A stretch of DNA of 22,675 bases from positions 1-22,675 of the forward strand of contig CAYWJT010000048.1 in the NCBI GenBank assembly GCA_964458655.1, given 5' to 3'. Below the pieces are notes generated by a model that was not told the origin of the DNA, searched no databases, and was given only the letters and a program-made list of their open reading frames with translations. Numbering within the stretch: the stretch's first letter is position 1; the number at the start of each line of letters is the position of its first letter. Of the stretch, positions 8,257 to 14,543 are shown one piece after another. The translations under genes and the position numbers were made by a program. The DNA comes from CAYWJT01 sp964458655 (lineage in GTDB: Bacteria > Acidobacteriota > Aminicenantia > Aminicenantales > Saccharicenantaceae).

Positions 8257-8286
8257 TTGACATGAGGCTTGGCGCGCTGATATACT
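8257..8286 (+). promoter_or_regulatory. strong sigma70-like promoter before the DUF438 gene
   Basis: A perfect TTGACA (8257-8262) is followed after 18 nt by TATACT (8281-8286, 5 of 6). Transcription would start near 8293, inside the candidate operator at 8291-8311. A perfect TATAAT further down (8315-8320) has no good -35 and may be an alternative -10. This is the best promoter in the window by consensus match. Confidence 0.65.
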
Positions 8287-8290
8287 ATCA

Positions 8291-8311
8291 ATCCTATAAA
8301 ATCTATAGATT
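8291..8311. promoter_or_regulatory. candidate operator, copy 1 (matches 10166-10186)
   Basis: The site reads ATCCTATAAAA followed by TCTATAGATT. Half-sites ATCCTAT and ATAGAT are arranged as an imperfect inverted repeat centred at 8301, and the inner 14 bases (8299-8312) are a perfect palindrome around CTATAG. It overlaps the predicted transcription start, a position suited to repression. It matches the site before the nfu operon at 16 of 21 positions without gaps. The half-site form and the target genes would suit an Rrf2-family (IscR/NsrR-like) regulator, but that assignment is an inference. Confidence 0.5.
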
Positions 8312-8341
8312 TGCTATAATATAAGCTGAGCGGAGAGCGAG

Positions 8342-9865
8342 ATGGAGATATGTTCCGAAACCCGGCTGTCCGGCCTGCTCAAGGAATATCCGTTCCTGCT
8401 GGATTTCCTGGCCGGCTGGAATCCGGCCTACGCCAAGCTGCGCAACCCGCTGCTGCGGCGGACCGTCGGCCGCCTGGCGACCCTGCAAGAGGTCGCGGCC
8501 ATGGGTAATGTTCCGGTCGCGGAGCTGCTCGAGGCCGTGGCGTCCGAGGTCAGGCGGGTGACCGGCCGGGACGTCACGGGCGCGCCGGACTTGAAAAAAG
8601 AGAGAGAGGAAACGGAGATGGACGAAAAGAAGGAAAGGAAGGAGGCCCTGAAGCGGATCATCCGGGAGCTCCACGCCGGACGCAGCGTCGAGGAGCTCCA
8701 GCCGGAGTTCATGGAGAAGCTGGGCGACGTGGCGGCCTCCGAGATCGCGGCCATGGAGCAGGAGCTCATCGCCGAGGGCATGCCGGAGGAGGAGATCAAG
8801 AAGCTCTGCGACCTGCACGTGCGCGTTTTCGAGGCCGCCCTGGACAAGAAGCCGCCGCTCACGAAGCTGCCCGGTCATCCCCTCCATACCCTGAGCGCGG
8901 AGAACGCCGCGCTCCAGGGTTTGCTCGCCGAGGCCGGGGAACTGCTCAAGGTTGTCCCCGAAGGAGAGGCCGCCGGCTGGCCGGCCCTCAAGTCCCGGCT
9001 CGGGAACGTCATGGAGTCGCTGCGCGAGGTCGAGAAGCACTATCTGAAAAAGGAGAACCAGCTCTTCCCGTCCCTCGAAGCCCGGGGCGCGAGCGGCCCC
9101 TCCAAGGTGATGTGGGCCATCCACGACGACATCAGGGCCCATCTCAAGAAAGCCGCGCAGAGCCTGGAGCGCGACGACCGCAAGGAGTTCGCGCAGGAGC
9201 TCGGCCTGGCCCTCAAGGCCATGTCGGACATGATCTACAAGGAAGAAAAGATCCTCTTCCCGATGAGCGAGGAGCTGCTTCTGGAAGCCGACTGGGCCCG
9301 GGTGAAAAAGGGCGAAGAGGAGATCGGCTACGCCTGGGTCGAGCCGGGAAGCGCGTGGCGGCCGTCCGTGGCGGAGTCGGAGCTGCCGAGGGCGCAGACC
9401 TACGGGAAGGCCGAGCCGGACGAAGGCGAGGTCCGGGGCGCTGGCGGCCCGGCCGCGGGCCGTATCGCGCTCGAAACCGGCTCGCTGACCCCCGAGCAGG
9501 TCAACCTGATGCTCCTCAACCTGCCGCTCGACGTCTCCTTCGTGGACGAGACCGACACGGTGGTCTATTATTCCGCGAACAAAGAGAGGATCTTCACCAG
9601 GACGCCGGGCGTCATCGGCCGCAAAGTCCAGAACTGCCACCCGCCGAAAAGCGTCCACATGGTGAAAAGGATACTCGAGGCCTTCAGGAAGGGCGAGAAG
9701 GATTCGGCCGAGTTCTGGATCCAGATGCGCGGCCGCTTCCTGCACATCCGCTATTTCGCCCTGCGGGACGGGAGCGGCGCTTACCGGGGTTGCCTTGAGG
9801 TTACCCAGGACGTGACGGGCATCAGGGCCCTGCAAGGGGAGCGACGTCTTCTCGACTGGAGTTGA
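8342..9865 (+). CDS. DUF1858-DUF438-hemerythrin-PAS protein
   Basis: A 507-residue cytoplasmic multidomain protein. The N-terminus (about 1-75) is DUF1858/ScdA_N-like, with NPAYAKLRNPLLRRTVGR and RLATLQEVAAM. A charged Lys/Glu linker (about 85-105) leads into DUF438 (about 98-165). A hemerythrin HHE helical bundle follows (about 175-315), with candidate di-iron ligands in PGHPLHTL (His179, His182), VEKHYLKKENQLFP, MWAIHDD and YKEEKILFP. The C-terminus (about 380-500) is a PAS-like fold with LDVSFVDETDTVVYYS and the exposed motif NCHPPKSVHMV. Proteins of this kind are related to ScdA/YtfE (RIC) proteins, which repair iron-sulfur and di-iron centres after nitrosative or oxidative damage. Its own strong promoter and an operator shared with the Fe-S operon support that role. 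An internal ATG at 8618 with GGAAACGGAG upstream could give a shorter DUF438-only form. Confidence 0.85.
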   Translation: MEICSETRLSGLLKEYPFLLDFLAGWNPAYAKLRNPLLRRTVGRLATLQEVAAMGNVPVAELLEAVASEVRRVTGRDVTGAPDLKKEREETEMDEKKERKEALKRIIRELHAGRSVEELQPEFMEKLGDVAASEIAAMEQELIAEGMPEEEIKKLCDLHVRVFEAALDKKPPLTKLPGHPLHTLSAENAALQGLLAEAGELLKVVPEGEAAGWPALKSRLGNVMESLREVEKHYLKKENQLFPSLEARGASGPSKVMWAIHDDIRAHLKKAAQSLERDDRKEFAQELGLALKAMSDMIYKEEKILFPMSEELLLEADWARVKKGEEEIGYAWVEPGSAWRPSVAESELPRAQTYGKAEPDEGEVRGAGGPAAGRIALETGSLTPEQVNLMLLNLPLDVSFVDETDTVVYYSANKERIFTRTPGVIGRKVQNCHPPKSVHMVKRILEAFRKGEKDSAEFWIQMRGRFLHIRYFALRDGSGAYRGCLEVTQDVTGIRALQGERRLLDWS

Positions 9866-9872
9866 GAACGGT

Positions 9873-9898
9873 CCGGCCGCGTCTTGGAACGCGGCCGG
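9873..9898 (+). other. 10-bp perfect hairpin after the DUF438 gene
   Basis: CCGGCCGCGT and ACGCGGCCGG pair perfectly around a CTTGGA loop, 7 nt after the DUF438 stop. No T-run follows, so it is a poor intrinsic terminator. It may be an mRNA processing or stability element between the two genes, or a Rho-dependent or partial terminator. Confidence 0.45.
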
Positions 9899-9956
9899 GT
9901 CATAGCTCGGGACAGTGATCGGTTACGGCAAATATATTAAGAAAGGAGCCACGGTC

Positions 9957-10157
9957 ATGAAGGCCAAAGGCCAAGAGAAAAAGGCGGCGGCCGCCGTCAA
10001 GTCGGCCGGGACGAAGAAAGCGTCGGGCGGCAAGGGCGAAGCCTACGAATGCCACGTCTGCGGCTATCGGCTCGTCGTCGATTCGACCGGCTGCTGCGCC
10101 GAGGAGCACGTCTTCCTGTGCTGCGGCCGGCCTATGCAGAAGAAGGCCGGGAAATAG
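9957..10157 (+). CDS. small desulforedoxin-like six-cysteine protein
   Basis: A 66-residue protein starting at ATG 9957 with AAAGGAG at 9942-9948. A GTG at 9915 would add 14 residues but lacks a Shine-Dalgarno. The N-terminal third is Lys/Ala-rich and probably disordered. The C-terminal domain reads YECHVCGYRLVV (Cys32, Cys35), then TGCC (Cys46, Cys47), then FLCCGRPM (Cys55, Cys56). The CxxC plus CCGxPM pattern matches desulforedoxin and the N-terminal domain of desulfoferrodoxin, which bind one iron by four Cys. The extra Cys46-Cys47 pair is not part of that pattern. It lies between an iron-repair gene and an Fe-S assembly operon, suggesting a redox or metal-carrying role. A zinc-binding fold is an alternative. 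Confidence 0.7.
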   Translation: MKAKGQEKKAAAAVKSAGTKKASGGKGEAYECHVCGYRLVVDSTGCCAEEHVFLCCGRPMQKKAGK

Positions 10158-10165
10158 GCGGGCCT

Positions 10166-10186
10166 ATCCTATTAAACTTATAGGAT
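10166..10186. promoter_or_regulatory. candidate operator, copy 2 (matches 8291-8311)
   Basis: Perfect 7-bp arms ATCCTAT (10166-10172) and ATAGGAT (10180-10186) flank TAAACTT. It lies just upstream of the predicted -35 at 10190. The same half-sites occur before the DUF438 gene. Its placement directly before an Fe-S assembly operon fits control by an iron-sulfur or NO/redox sensor. No regulator gene is present in the window. Confidence 0.55.
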
Positions 10187-10189
10187 TAC

Positions 10190-10218
10190 TTGTCCGGCCG
10201 TCCTTTCCGTTGTATCAT
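10190..10218 (+). promoter_or_regulatory. promoter of the Fe-S assembly operon
   Basis: TTGTCC (10190-10195) and TATCAT (10213-10218) are spaced by 17 nt, with 4 of 6 and 5 of 6 consensus matches. The predicted start near 10225 leaves a leader of roughly 130 nt before nfu. Confidence 0.45.
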
Positions 10219-10353
10219 GATATGGCGGGACGGAAGCCGGACCCGACCCCACCGTGGGCCGGGGGTGTTGTCAGCTGGAAAGCAGCCGGCGGTCTTAGGG
10301 CGAAACCGGGCCGTCAGAGGCATGCTGAAGATCGTTAGCTGGAGGAGATGAAC
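10219..10353 (+). other. long structured leader of the nfu operon
   Basis: This GC-rich untranslated stretch has no convincing gene. Its ends could pair in part: GACGG and CCGG near 10229-10241 face CCGG and CCGTC near 10308-10317. Local complementarity inside includes CAGCTGGAAAGCAGCC-like segments. It does not match a riboswitch class that I recognise. An attenuator, a small RNA or a plain leader are all possible. Confidence 0.3.
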
Positions 10354-10575
10354 ATGAAAGAGAAGGTCGAACAGGCTTTGAATAAGATCAGGCCCGCCCT
10401 TCAGGCCGACGGCGGCGACGTCGAACTCGTAGGCGTGAGCGAGGAAGGAGTCGTCCAGGTCAGGTTGACGGGGGCCTGCGGCGGGTGTCCCATGTCCCAG
10501 CTCACGCTGCGCATGGGCATCGAGCGCATCCTCAAGAAGGAAGTGCCTGAAGTCAAGTCAGTGGAATCGGTCTGA
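10354..10575 (+). CDS. Nfu/NifU C-terminal-type Fe-S carrier protein
   Basis: A 73-residue single-domain protein of the NifU C-terminal family, which binds a labile 4Fe-4S cluster between two subunits and passes it to target enzymes. The signature LTGACGGCPMSQLTL contains the ligand pair Cys42 and Cys45. The N-terminal helix IRPALQADGGDVELV is standard for the family. ATG 10354 is preferred over ATG 10348 because GGAGGAG (10341-10347) would abut the earlier codon but lies 6 nt from the later one. It heads the Fe-S operon and is followed by the desulfurase homolog after 33 nt. NadA, encoded three genes later, is a plausible client. Confidence 0.93.
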   Translation: MKEKVEQALNKIRPALQADGGDVELVGVSEEGVVQVRLTGACGGCPMSQLTLRMGIERILKKEVPEVKSVESV

Positions 10576-10577
10576 GC

Positions 10578-10595
10578 CCGGTCCGCCCGGACCGG
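10578..10595 (+). other. intercistronic hairpin between nfu and the desulfurase homolog
   Basis: CCGGTCC and GGACCGG form a perfect 7-bp stem with a GCCC loop, immediately after the nfu stop. No T-run follows. It may adjust relative expression of the highly needed carrier and the downstream genes. Confidence 0.4.
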
Positions 10596-10608
10596 TCCGG
10601 GGGCTAGA

Positions 10609-11787
10609 ATGAACCGCGTTTACCTCGACAGGATAGCGGCTGCTCCCCTCGAGCCCGAGGCTCTCGAGGCCATGCTGCCGTTCCTCAGGGAGTCGTTCGG
10701 CAACCCCCAGAGCCTGCACCGGGAGGGCCGCGAGGCCGCCGAGGCGGTCGACGAGGCCCGTGAGCGCGTGGCCGCGCTCATCGGCGCCGAAAGCTCCGAG
10801 GTCTATTTCACGGCTTCCGGCACCGAGGCCAACAACATGGCCGTCAAGGGCCTGGCCCTGGCCGGGGCGGGCAAGGGCCGCCACATAGTGGTTTCCGCCG
10901 TTGAGCACGTCTCCGTGCTCAACCCGGCGCGTTCGCTCGAGCGGCAGGGCTTCAAGGTCACGGTCGTGCCGGTCGACGGGACGGGTAGGGTCAACCCGGC
11001 CGACGTCGAGGCCGCCATTACCCCCGAAACCGCGCTCGTTTCCGTCATCATGGCCTCGAGCGAGGTCGGCACCGTCGAGCCGGTCGCGGAGATCGCGGCC
11101 GTCTGCCGCAGGCACGGCGTGCCCTTCCACACCGACGCCGTGGCCGCGGCCGGCAGCGTCCCCATCGATGTCCGCAAGACCGGCGTGGACGCGCTGTCTC
11201 TCGCGGCCGGCCAGTTCCACGGCCCCAAGGGCGCGGCCGCCATCTTCCTGCGCAAGGGAACGCGGCTCCAGCCGCTCGTCGAGGGCGGCAACCAGGAAGG
11301 CGGCCGGCGCGGAGGGACCGAGAACGTGGCGGCCATAGTCGGCATGGGCAAGGCGGCCGAGCTGGCCCTAAAGAACATGGAGGCAAGGAGCGCCGCGCTC
11401 ATCCCCCTGCGCGACCGTCTGCTCCGGGAGCTTCCCCGGCGCATCGAGCACACGGTCGTGACCGGCTCGCTCGAGCATCGCCTGCCTTACCACGCCAGCT
11501 TCTGCGTCAGGTTCGTGGAAGGCGAGTCCATGCTGCTCAGCCTGGACATGAAGGGAGTCGCCGCCTCGAGCGGCTCGGCCTGCACCTCGAAATCGCTCAA
11601 GGTCTCGCACGTGCTCCTGGCCATGGGGCTCGACCACGCCACCGCCCAGGGCTCGCTCATCTTCAGCCTGCCGAACGGGGCCGACGCCGAGGGCATCGAG
11701 CGCGTCCTCGAGGCCCTGCCGCCGGCCGTGGAGCGGCTGAGAGCGATGTCGCCGCTTTACACCGAATACCTCAAGGGCAAAGGATAG
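10609..11787 (+). CDS. IscS/NifS-like cysteine desulfurase homolog lacking the PLP lysine
   Basis: By family this is a 392-residue class V PLP enzyme that supplies persulfide sulfur to IscU. The fold signatures are clear: FTASGTEANNMAVKG, VSAVEHVSVL (His100), FHTDAVAAAG (Asp176), GGTENVAAIVG and the mobile loop SSGSACTS with Cys325. However, the canonical Ser-Ala-His-Lys before F-H-G-P-K-G reads A-A-G-Q, so the Schiff-base lysine is Gln202 and the adjacent His is Gly201. The Gln normally three residues after Asp176 is Ala179. The N-terminal DNAATTP motif is DRIAAAP. The frame is intact and the gene sits 4 nt before iscU. PLP-dependent desulfurase activity is therefore unlikely. Archaeoglobus fulgidus IscS, which also lacks the lysine and shares a cluster with IscU, is a precedent. 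A structural partner role is inferred. Confidence 0.9.
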   Translation: MNRVYLDRIAAAPLEPEALEAMLPFLRESFGNPQSLHREGREAAEAVDEARERVAALIGAESSEVYFTASGTEANNMAVKGLALAGAGKGRHIVVSAVEHVSVLNPARSLERQGFKVTVVPVDGTGRVNPADVEAAITPETALVSVIMASSEVGTVEPVAEIAAVCRRHGVPFHTDAVAAAGSVPIDVRKTGVDALSLAAGQFHGPKGAAAIFLRKGTRLQPLVEGGNQEGGRRGGTENVAAIVGMGKAAELALKNMEARSAALIPLRDRLLRELPRRIEHTVVTGSLEHRLPYHASFCVRFVEGESMLLSLDMKGVAASSGSACTSKSLKVSHVLLAMGLDHATAQGSLIFSLPNGADAEGIERVLEALPPAVERLRAMSPLYTEYLKGKG

Positions 11788-11791
11788 GCAG

Positions 11792-12379
11792 ATGTACACC
11801 GATAAAGTCATGGAACACTTCATGAACCCGCGCAACGTCGGGACGATCGCCGACGCCGACGGCGTCGGCCAGGTCGGCAACCCGGTCTGCGGCGACATGA
11901 TGACCTTCTACATCAAGGTCAAGGAAGGCAAGCTAGAGGACGTCAAATTCCAAACCTTCGGCTGCGGCGCGGCCATCGCCGTGTCCAGCATGGTCAGCGA
12001 GATGGCCAAAGGCAAGACCCTGGAGGAGGCCATGGCCATCACCAACGACCTGGTGGCCGAGGAGCTGGGCGGCCTGCCCAAGAACAAGCTGCACTGCTCC
12101 AACCTGGGCGCCGACGCCCTGCACGCCGCCATCTCCGATTACCTCAGGAAGGGTAGCCAGGCGGCTGAGGGCGGCGTTCCCGCGGCCGAGGCCGCGGCCC
12201 ACCGAGCGGCCGACCACGAAGAAGGCCACGAGTGCCCCTATTGCGAAGGGGAGGTCGAGGAGGCCCTGAAGATAGTCTGTCGGGCCTGCCGACTGGAGTT
12301 CGTCAAGTGCGGCAACTGCGGCGCCTACAGCAAGAAGGGCGACAGGACCTGCCGCGCGTGTGGTCGTCCGCTGGAATGA
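11792..12379 (+). CDS. iscU: IscU-type Fe-S scaffold with C-terminal zinc ribbons
   Basis: IscU assembles 2Fe-2S clusters from iron and persulfide. Residues 1-120 form the scaffold domain with ligands Cys33 (GNPVCGD, with Asp35), Cys58 (FGCGAAIA) and Cys102 (LHCSN). The position of the HscA-binding LPPVK reads LPKNK. After an Ala/Glu-rich linker (121-145) come two CxxC pairs, Cys148/151 with Cys163/166 and Cys173/176 with Cys187/190, resembling one or two zinc ribbons. The total is 195 residues against about 125-150 for ordinary IscU. It starts 4 nt after the desulfurase homolog, so the two are almost certainly co-translated. The added domain could bind zinc, an additional cluster or a nucleic acid or protein partner; its role is unknown. 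Confidence 0.92.
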   Translation: MYTDKVMEHFMNPRNVGTIADADGVGQVGNPVCGDMMTFYIKVKEGKLEDVKFQTFGCGAAIAVSSMVSEMAKGKTLEEAMAITNDLVAEELGGLPKNKLHCSNLGADALHAAISDYLRKGSQAAEGGVPAAEAAAHRAADHEEGHECPYCEGEVEEALKIVCRACRLEFVKCGNCGAYSKKGDRTCRACGRPLE

Positions 12380-12445
12380 GCTTGCGCCGCGGCGCGGCGC
12401 CGGAGCGCGGCCGGGCCGCGGACTCGAACGAATAGGGAAGAGGTC

Positions 12446-13354
12446 ATGACAGACGACGGGACGAGAGCCAGGATCGAAGAGCTCAAGAAGAAGAGGCGAG
12501 CGGTCGTCTTGGCCCATAACTACCAGATCCCGGAGGTCCAGGACGCCGCCGACTTCACCGGCGACTCGCTGGAGCTAAGCCGCAAGGCCGCGGCGCTCGA
12601 CGCCGAAGTCATCGTCTTCTGCGGCGTCCATTTCATGGCCGAGACCGCGGCCATCCTCGCCCCCGACAAGAAGGTCCTCCTGCCCGAGATAGACGCCGGC
12701 TGTCCCATGGCCTCCATGATCAACCGCCGCGAGCTCGTGCTGTGGAAGGAGAAATACCCGGGCCGCAAGGTGGTCTGCTACGTCAACACCACGGCCGAGG
12801 TCAAGGCCGAAAGCGACATCTGCTGCACCTCTTCGAACGCGGCGGCCGTCGTCCGTTCCCTCGGCGAGAAGGAAGTGCTGTTCGTCCCGGACAAGAACCT
12901 GGCGGCCTACGTAGCCAGGGAAACGGGACTGAGCATCATAGCCTGGGACGGTTTCTGCTACGTCCACCACCGCTTCAGCCCGGAAGATATCGTCAGCGCC
13001 AAGAAGGCCCACCCGCGGGCCGAGGTCTGGGCCCACCCGGAGTGCCGGCCGGAGGTGTCGGCCCTGGCCGACCGGGTCCTGTCAACAGGCAAGATGGTCG
13101 CGGAAGCCGGCCGGACAAAGGCCGCGGAGGTCGTCATCGTCACCGAGAAGGGCATCATCCACAGGCTGAAAAAGGAGAACCCGGCCGTCGCCTTCTATGC
13201 GGCGCGGGAGGACGCGGTCTGCTTCAATATGAAGAAGACCAACCTCGAGAAGGTCCTCAGGGCCCTCGAGCAGGACAGGTACGAAGTGCGTGTTCCCGAG
13301 GAGGTCGCCCGTCAGGCCAGACGGGCCATCGAGGGGATGCTCGCGGTTACATAA
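12446..13354 (+). CDS. nadA: quinolinate synthase
   Basis: NadA condenses iminoaspartate with dihydroxyacetone phosphate to quinolinate in de novo NAD synthesis, using a 4Fe-4S cluster. The 302-residue protein has the family start VVLAHNYQIPEVQDAADFTGDS and GVHFMAETA. The likely cluster ligands are Cys86 (DAGCPMA), Cys171 (WDGFCYVHH) and Cys259 (DAVCFNMKK), spaced as in the short, three-Cys NadA type. VNTTAEVKAESD and the TSSNA loop bind substrate. GAAGAGG lies upstream of ATG 12446. No nadB or nadC is nearby. Placement after the Fe-S genes fits a client that needs a cluster from them. Confidence 0.96.
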   Translation: MTDDGTRARIEELKKKRRAVVLAHNYQIPEVQDAADFTGDSLELSRKAAALDAEVIVFCGVHFMAETAAILAPDKKVLLPEIDAGCPMASMINRRELVLWKEKYPGRKVVCYVNTTAEVKAESDICCTSSNAAAVVRSLGEKEVLFVPDKNLAAYVARETGLSIIAWDGFCYVHHRFSPEDIVSAKKAHPRAEVWAHPECRPEVSALADRVLSTGKMVAEAGRTKAAEVVIVTEKGIIHRLKKENPAVAFYAAREDAVCFNMKKTNLEKVLRALEQDRYEVRVPEEVARQARRAIEGMLAVT

Positions 13355-13376
13355 ATAAACGAGAGGGGGAGCCGAG

Positions 13377-13880
13377 ATGAAGAAGATGACCGAACAGAAC
13401 GTCAGGTCCGCCCTGGCCGGCGAAAGCCAGGCGCACGTGAAGTATCTCGTATACGCCGAAAAAGCCGAGGCCGAGAAGATGCCCAACGTGGCCCGGGCTT
13501 TCAGGGCCAATTCCTACGCCGAGCAGGTGCACGCAGCCAACTACCTCAGGACGCTGGGCGAGGTCAAGTCCACCAAGGACAACCTGGCCGCGGCCGTGGG
13601 CGGCGAGACTTTCGAGGTCGAGGAGATGTACTCCGCCTATATCGAGGTCGCCAGGTTCCAGGGAGAGAAGACCGCGGAGATGTATCTTTCGGCGGCCCTG
13701 GCCGCCGAGAAGGTCCACGCCGGCATCTACAAGCGGGCGATGGAGGCGGTCGCCAAGGGACAGGACCTGGAAGGCCGGCCCATCCATGTCTGCGGACAAT
13801 GCGGCTTCACCATGGAGGGCGAGGCGCCCGACAAGTGTCCGGTCTGCGGCGCCCCGCGTTCGAAGTTCGTCACGTTCTAG
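13377..13880 (+). CDS. rbr: rubrerythrin
   Basis: Rubrerythrin reduces hydrogen peroxide to water in anaerobes, with electrons arriving from rubredoxin. The 167-residue protein has an N-terminal four-helix di-iron domain with Glu/His-bearing segments ALAGESQAHVKYLVYAEKA, SYAEQVHAANYL, EEMYSAYIEVARFQGE and AALAAEKVHAGIY. A C-terminal rubredoxin-like domain has Cys139, Cys142, Cys154 and Cys157. Length and domain order are standard. It lies 22 nt after nadA with a GAGAGGGGG upstream. The rubredoxin and its reductase at 3257-4651 could complete the electron path. Confidence 0.96.
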   Translation: MKKMTEQNVRSALAGESQAHVKYLVYAEKAEAEKMPNVARAFRANSYAEQVHAANYLRTLGEVKSTKDNLAAAVGGETFEVEEMYSAYIEVARFQGEKTAEMYLSAALAAEKVHAGIYKRAMEAVAKGQDLEGRPIHVCGQCGFTMEGEAPDKCPVCGAPRSKFVTF

Positions 13881-13979
13881 AGCGCGGTTCTGCGCGGCTC
13901 AAGCCGGCCGCCATGAACGGCGCGCGCCGGCACGCCCGAGGGTGCGGGAGGCCGCGAAAGGCCTTGCGTGCGTGGGGCG

Positions 13980-13996
13980 CGGCTCCGGCCGAGCCG
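13980..13996 (+). other. short hairpin in the gap after rubrerythrin
   Basis: CGGCTC and GAGCCG pair across CGGCC, 28 nt before the next gene. The 144-bp gap (13881-14024) otherwise holds GC-rich sequence with no gene or clear promoter. No T-run follows the stem. Confidence 0.25.
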
Positions 13997-14024
13997 CCCG
14001 CGTAACTTGAAGAGGGGGTTTGAT

Positions 14025-14534
14025 ATGAGTCTTACGGCGGATCTTTCTCCATGGCAGATCCTGGCGGTCGCGGTCCGTTCCGAGGAGGACGCCGCGCTTT
14101 TCTACACGGAGCTGCAGAAGAGGGTCAAGAACCCCATTCTCATCGACAAGCTTAAGTTCCTGGCCGGCGAAGAGGGAAAGCACAAGGCCATCCTGGAACG
14201 CCTGTTCGGGCAGAAATACCCCGACCGGACCAAGGGCCTCCCGCCCGGCGTGGACCGCCTGAGGATCAAGGCTTCGCTTGACGGCGGCGCCGACGTGCCG
14301 GCCCTGTTCCGGGCCGCGCTCCAGGCCGAGGTCGAGGCCGAGAGCTATTACGCCGAGGCCGCCGCCCGCACCGAGGCCCCGGACGCCCGCCAGGTGCTGA
14401 ATTACCTCAGCCGAGTGGAGCGCAGCCACCAGGCGATGATCACGGCCGAGCTTGACCTCATCGAGAAATTCCCCGATTATTACAACGTCGAGGATTTCCA
14501 CATCGCCCAGGACCTTTTCCATGTCGGTCCCTGA
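14025..14534 (+). CDS. ferritin-like di-iron domain protein
   Basis: A 169-residue all-helical protein of the ferritin/rubrerythrin superfamily without a rubredoxin domain. Metal-ligand-type motifs are EEDAALFYTELQ with GEEGKHKAILE in the first half and EVEAESYYAEAA with VERSHQAMITAE in the second, the usual ExxH-like repeat. ATG 14025 is preceded by AGAGGGGG; an in-frame TTG or ATG further up at 13968 would add an Arg-rich stretch of 19 residues that is unlike the family. It may handle iron or peroxide beside rubrerythrin. A role in iron storage or in oxidase activity cannot be separated from sequence. Confidence 0.8.
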   Translation: MSLTADLSPWQILAVAVRSEEDAALFYTELQKRVKNPILIDKLKFLAGEEGKHKAILERLFGQKYPDRTKGLPPGVDRLRIKASLDGGADVPALFRAALQAEVEAESYYAEAAARTEAPDARQVLNYLSRVERSHQAMITAELDLIEKFPDYYNVEDFHIAQDLFHVGP

Positions 14535-14543
14535 GGAGGCCCC

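Noticed and set aside
10268..10300. Partial resemblance to the SRP RNA tip (GTCAG, GGAA, AGCAGCC)
   Set aside because: The intervening stem that closes the GGAA loop in real SRP RNA is missing, and the flanking helix is weak. It is not called as an RNA gene.
10217..10351. A 44-codon open frame from ATG 10217 whose stop overlaps ATG 10348 (ATGA)
   Set aside because: Its ATG lies inside the predicted -10 box, it lacks a Shine-Dalgarno, and the product is a low-complexity Arg/Gly/Pro-rich sequence without family resemblance. It was treated as leader sequence.
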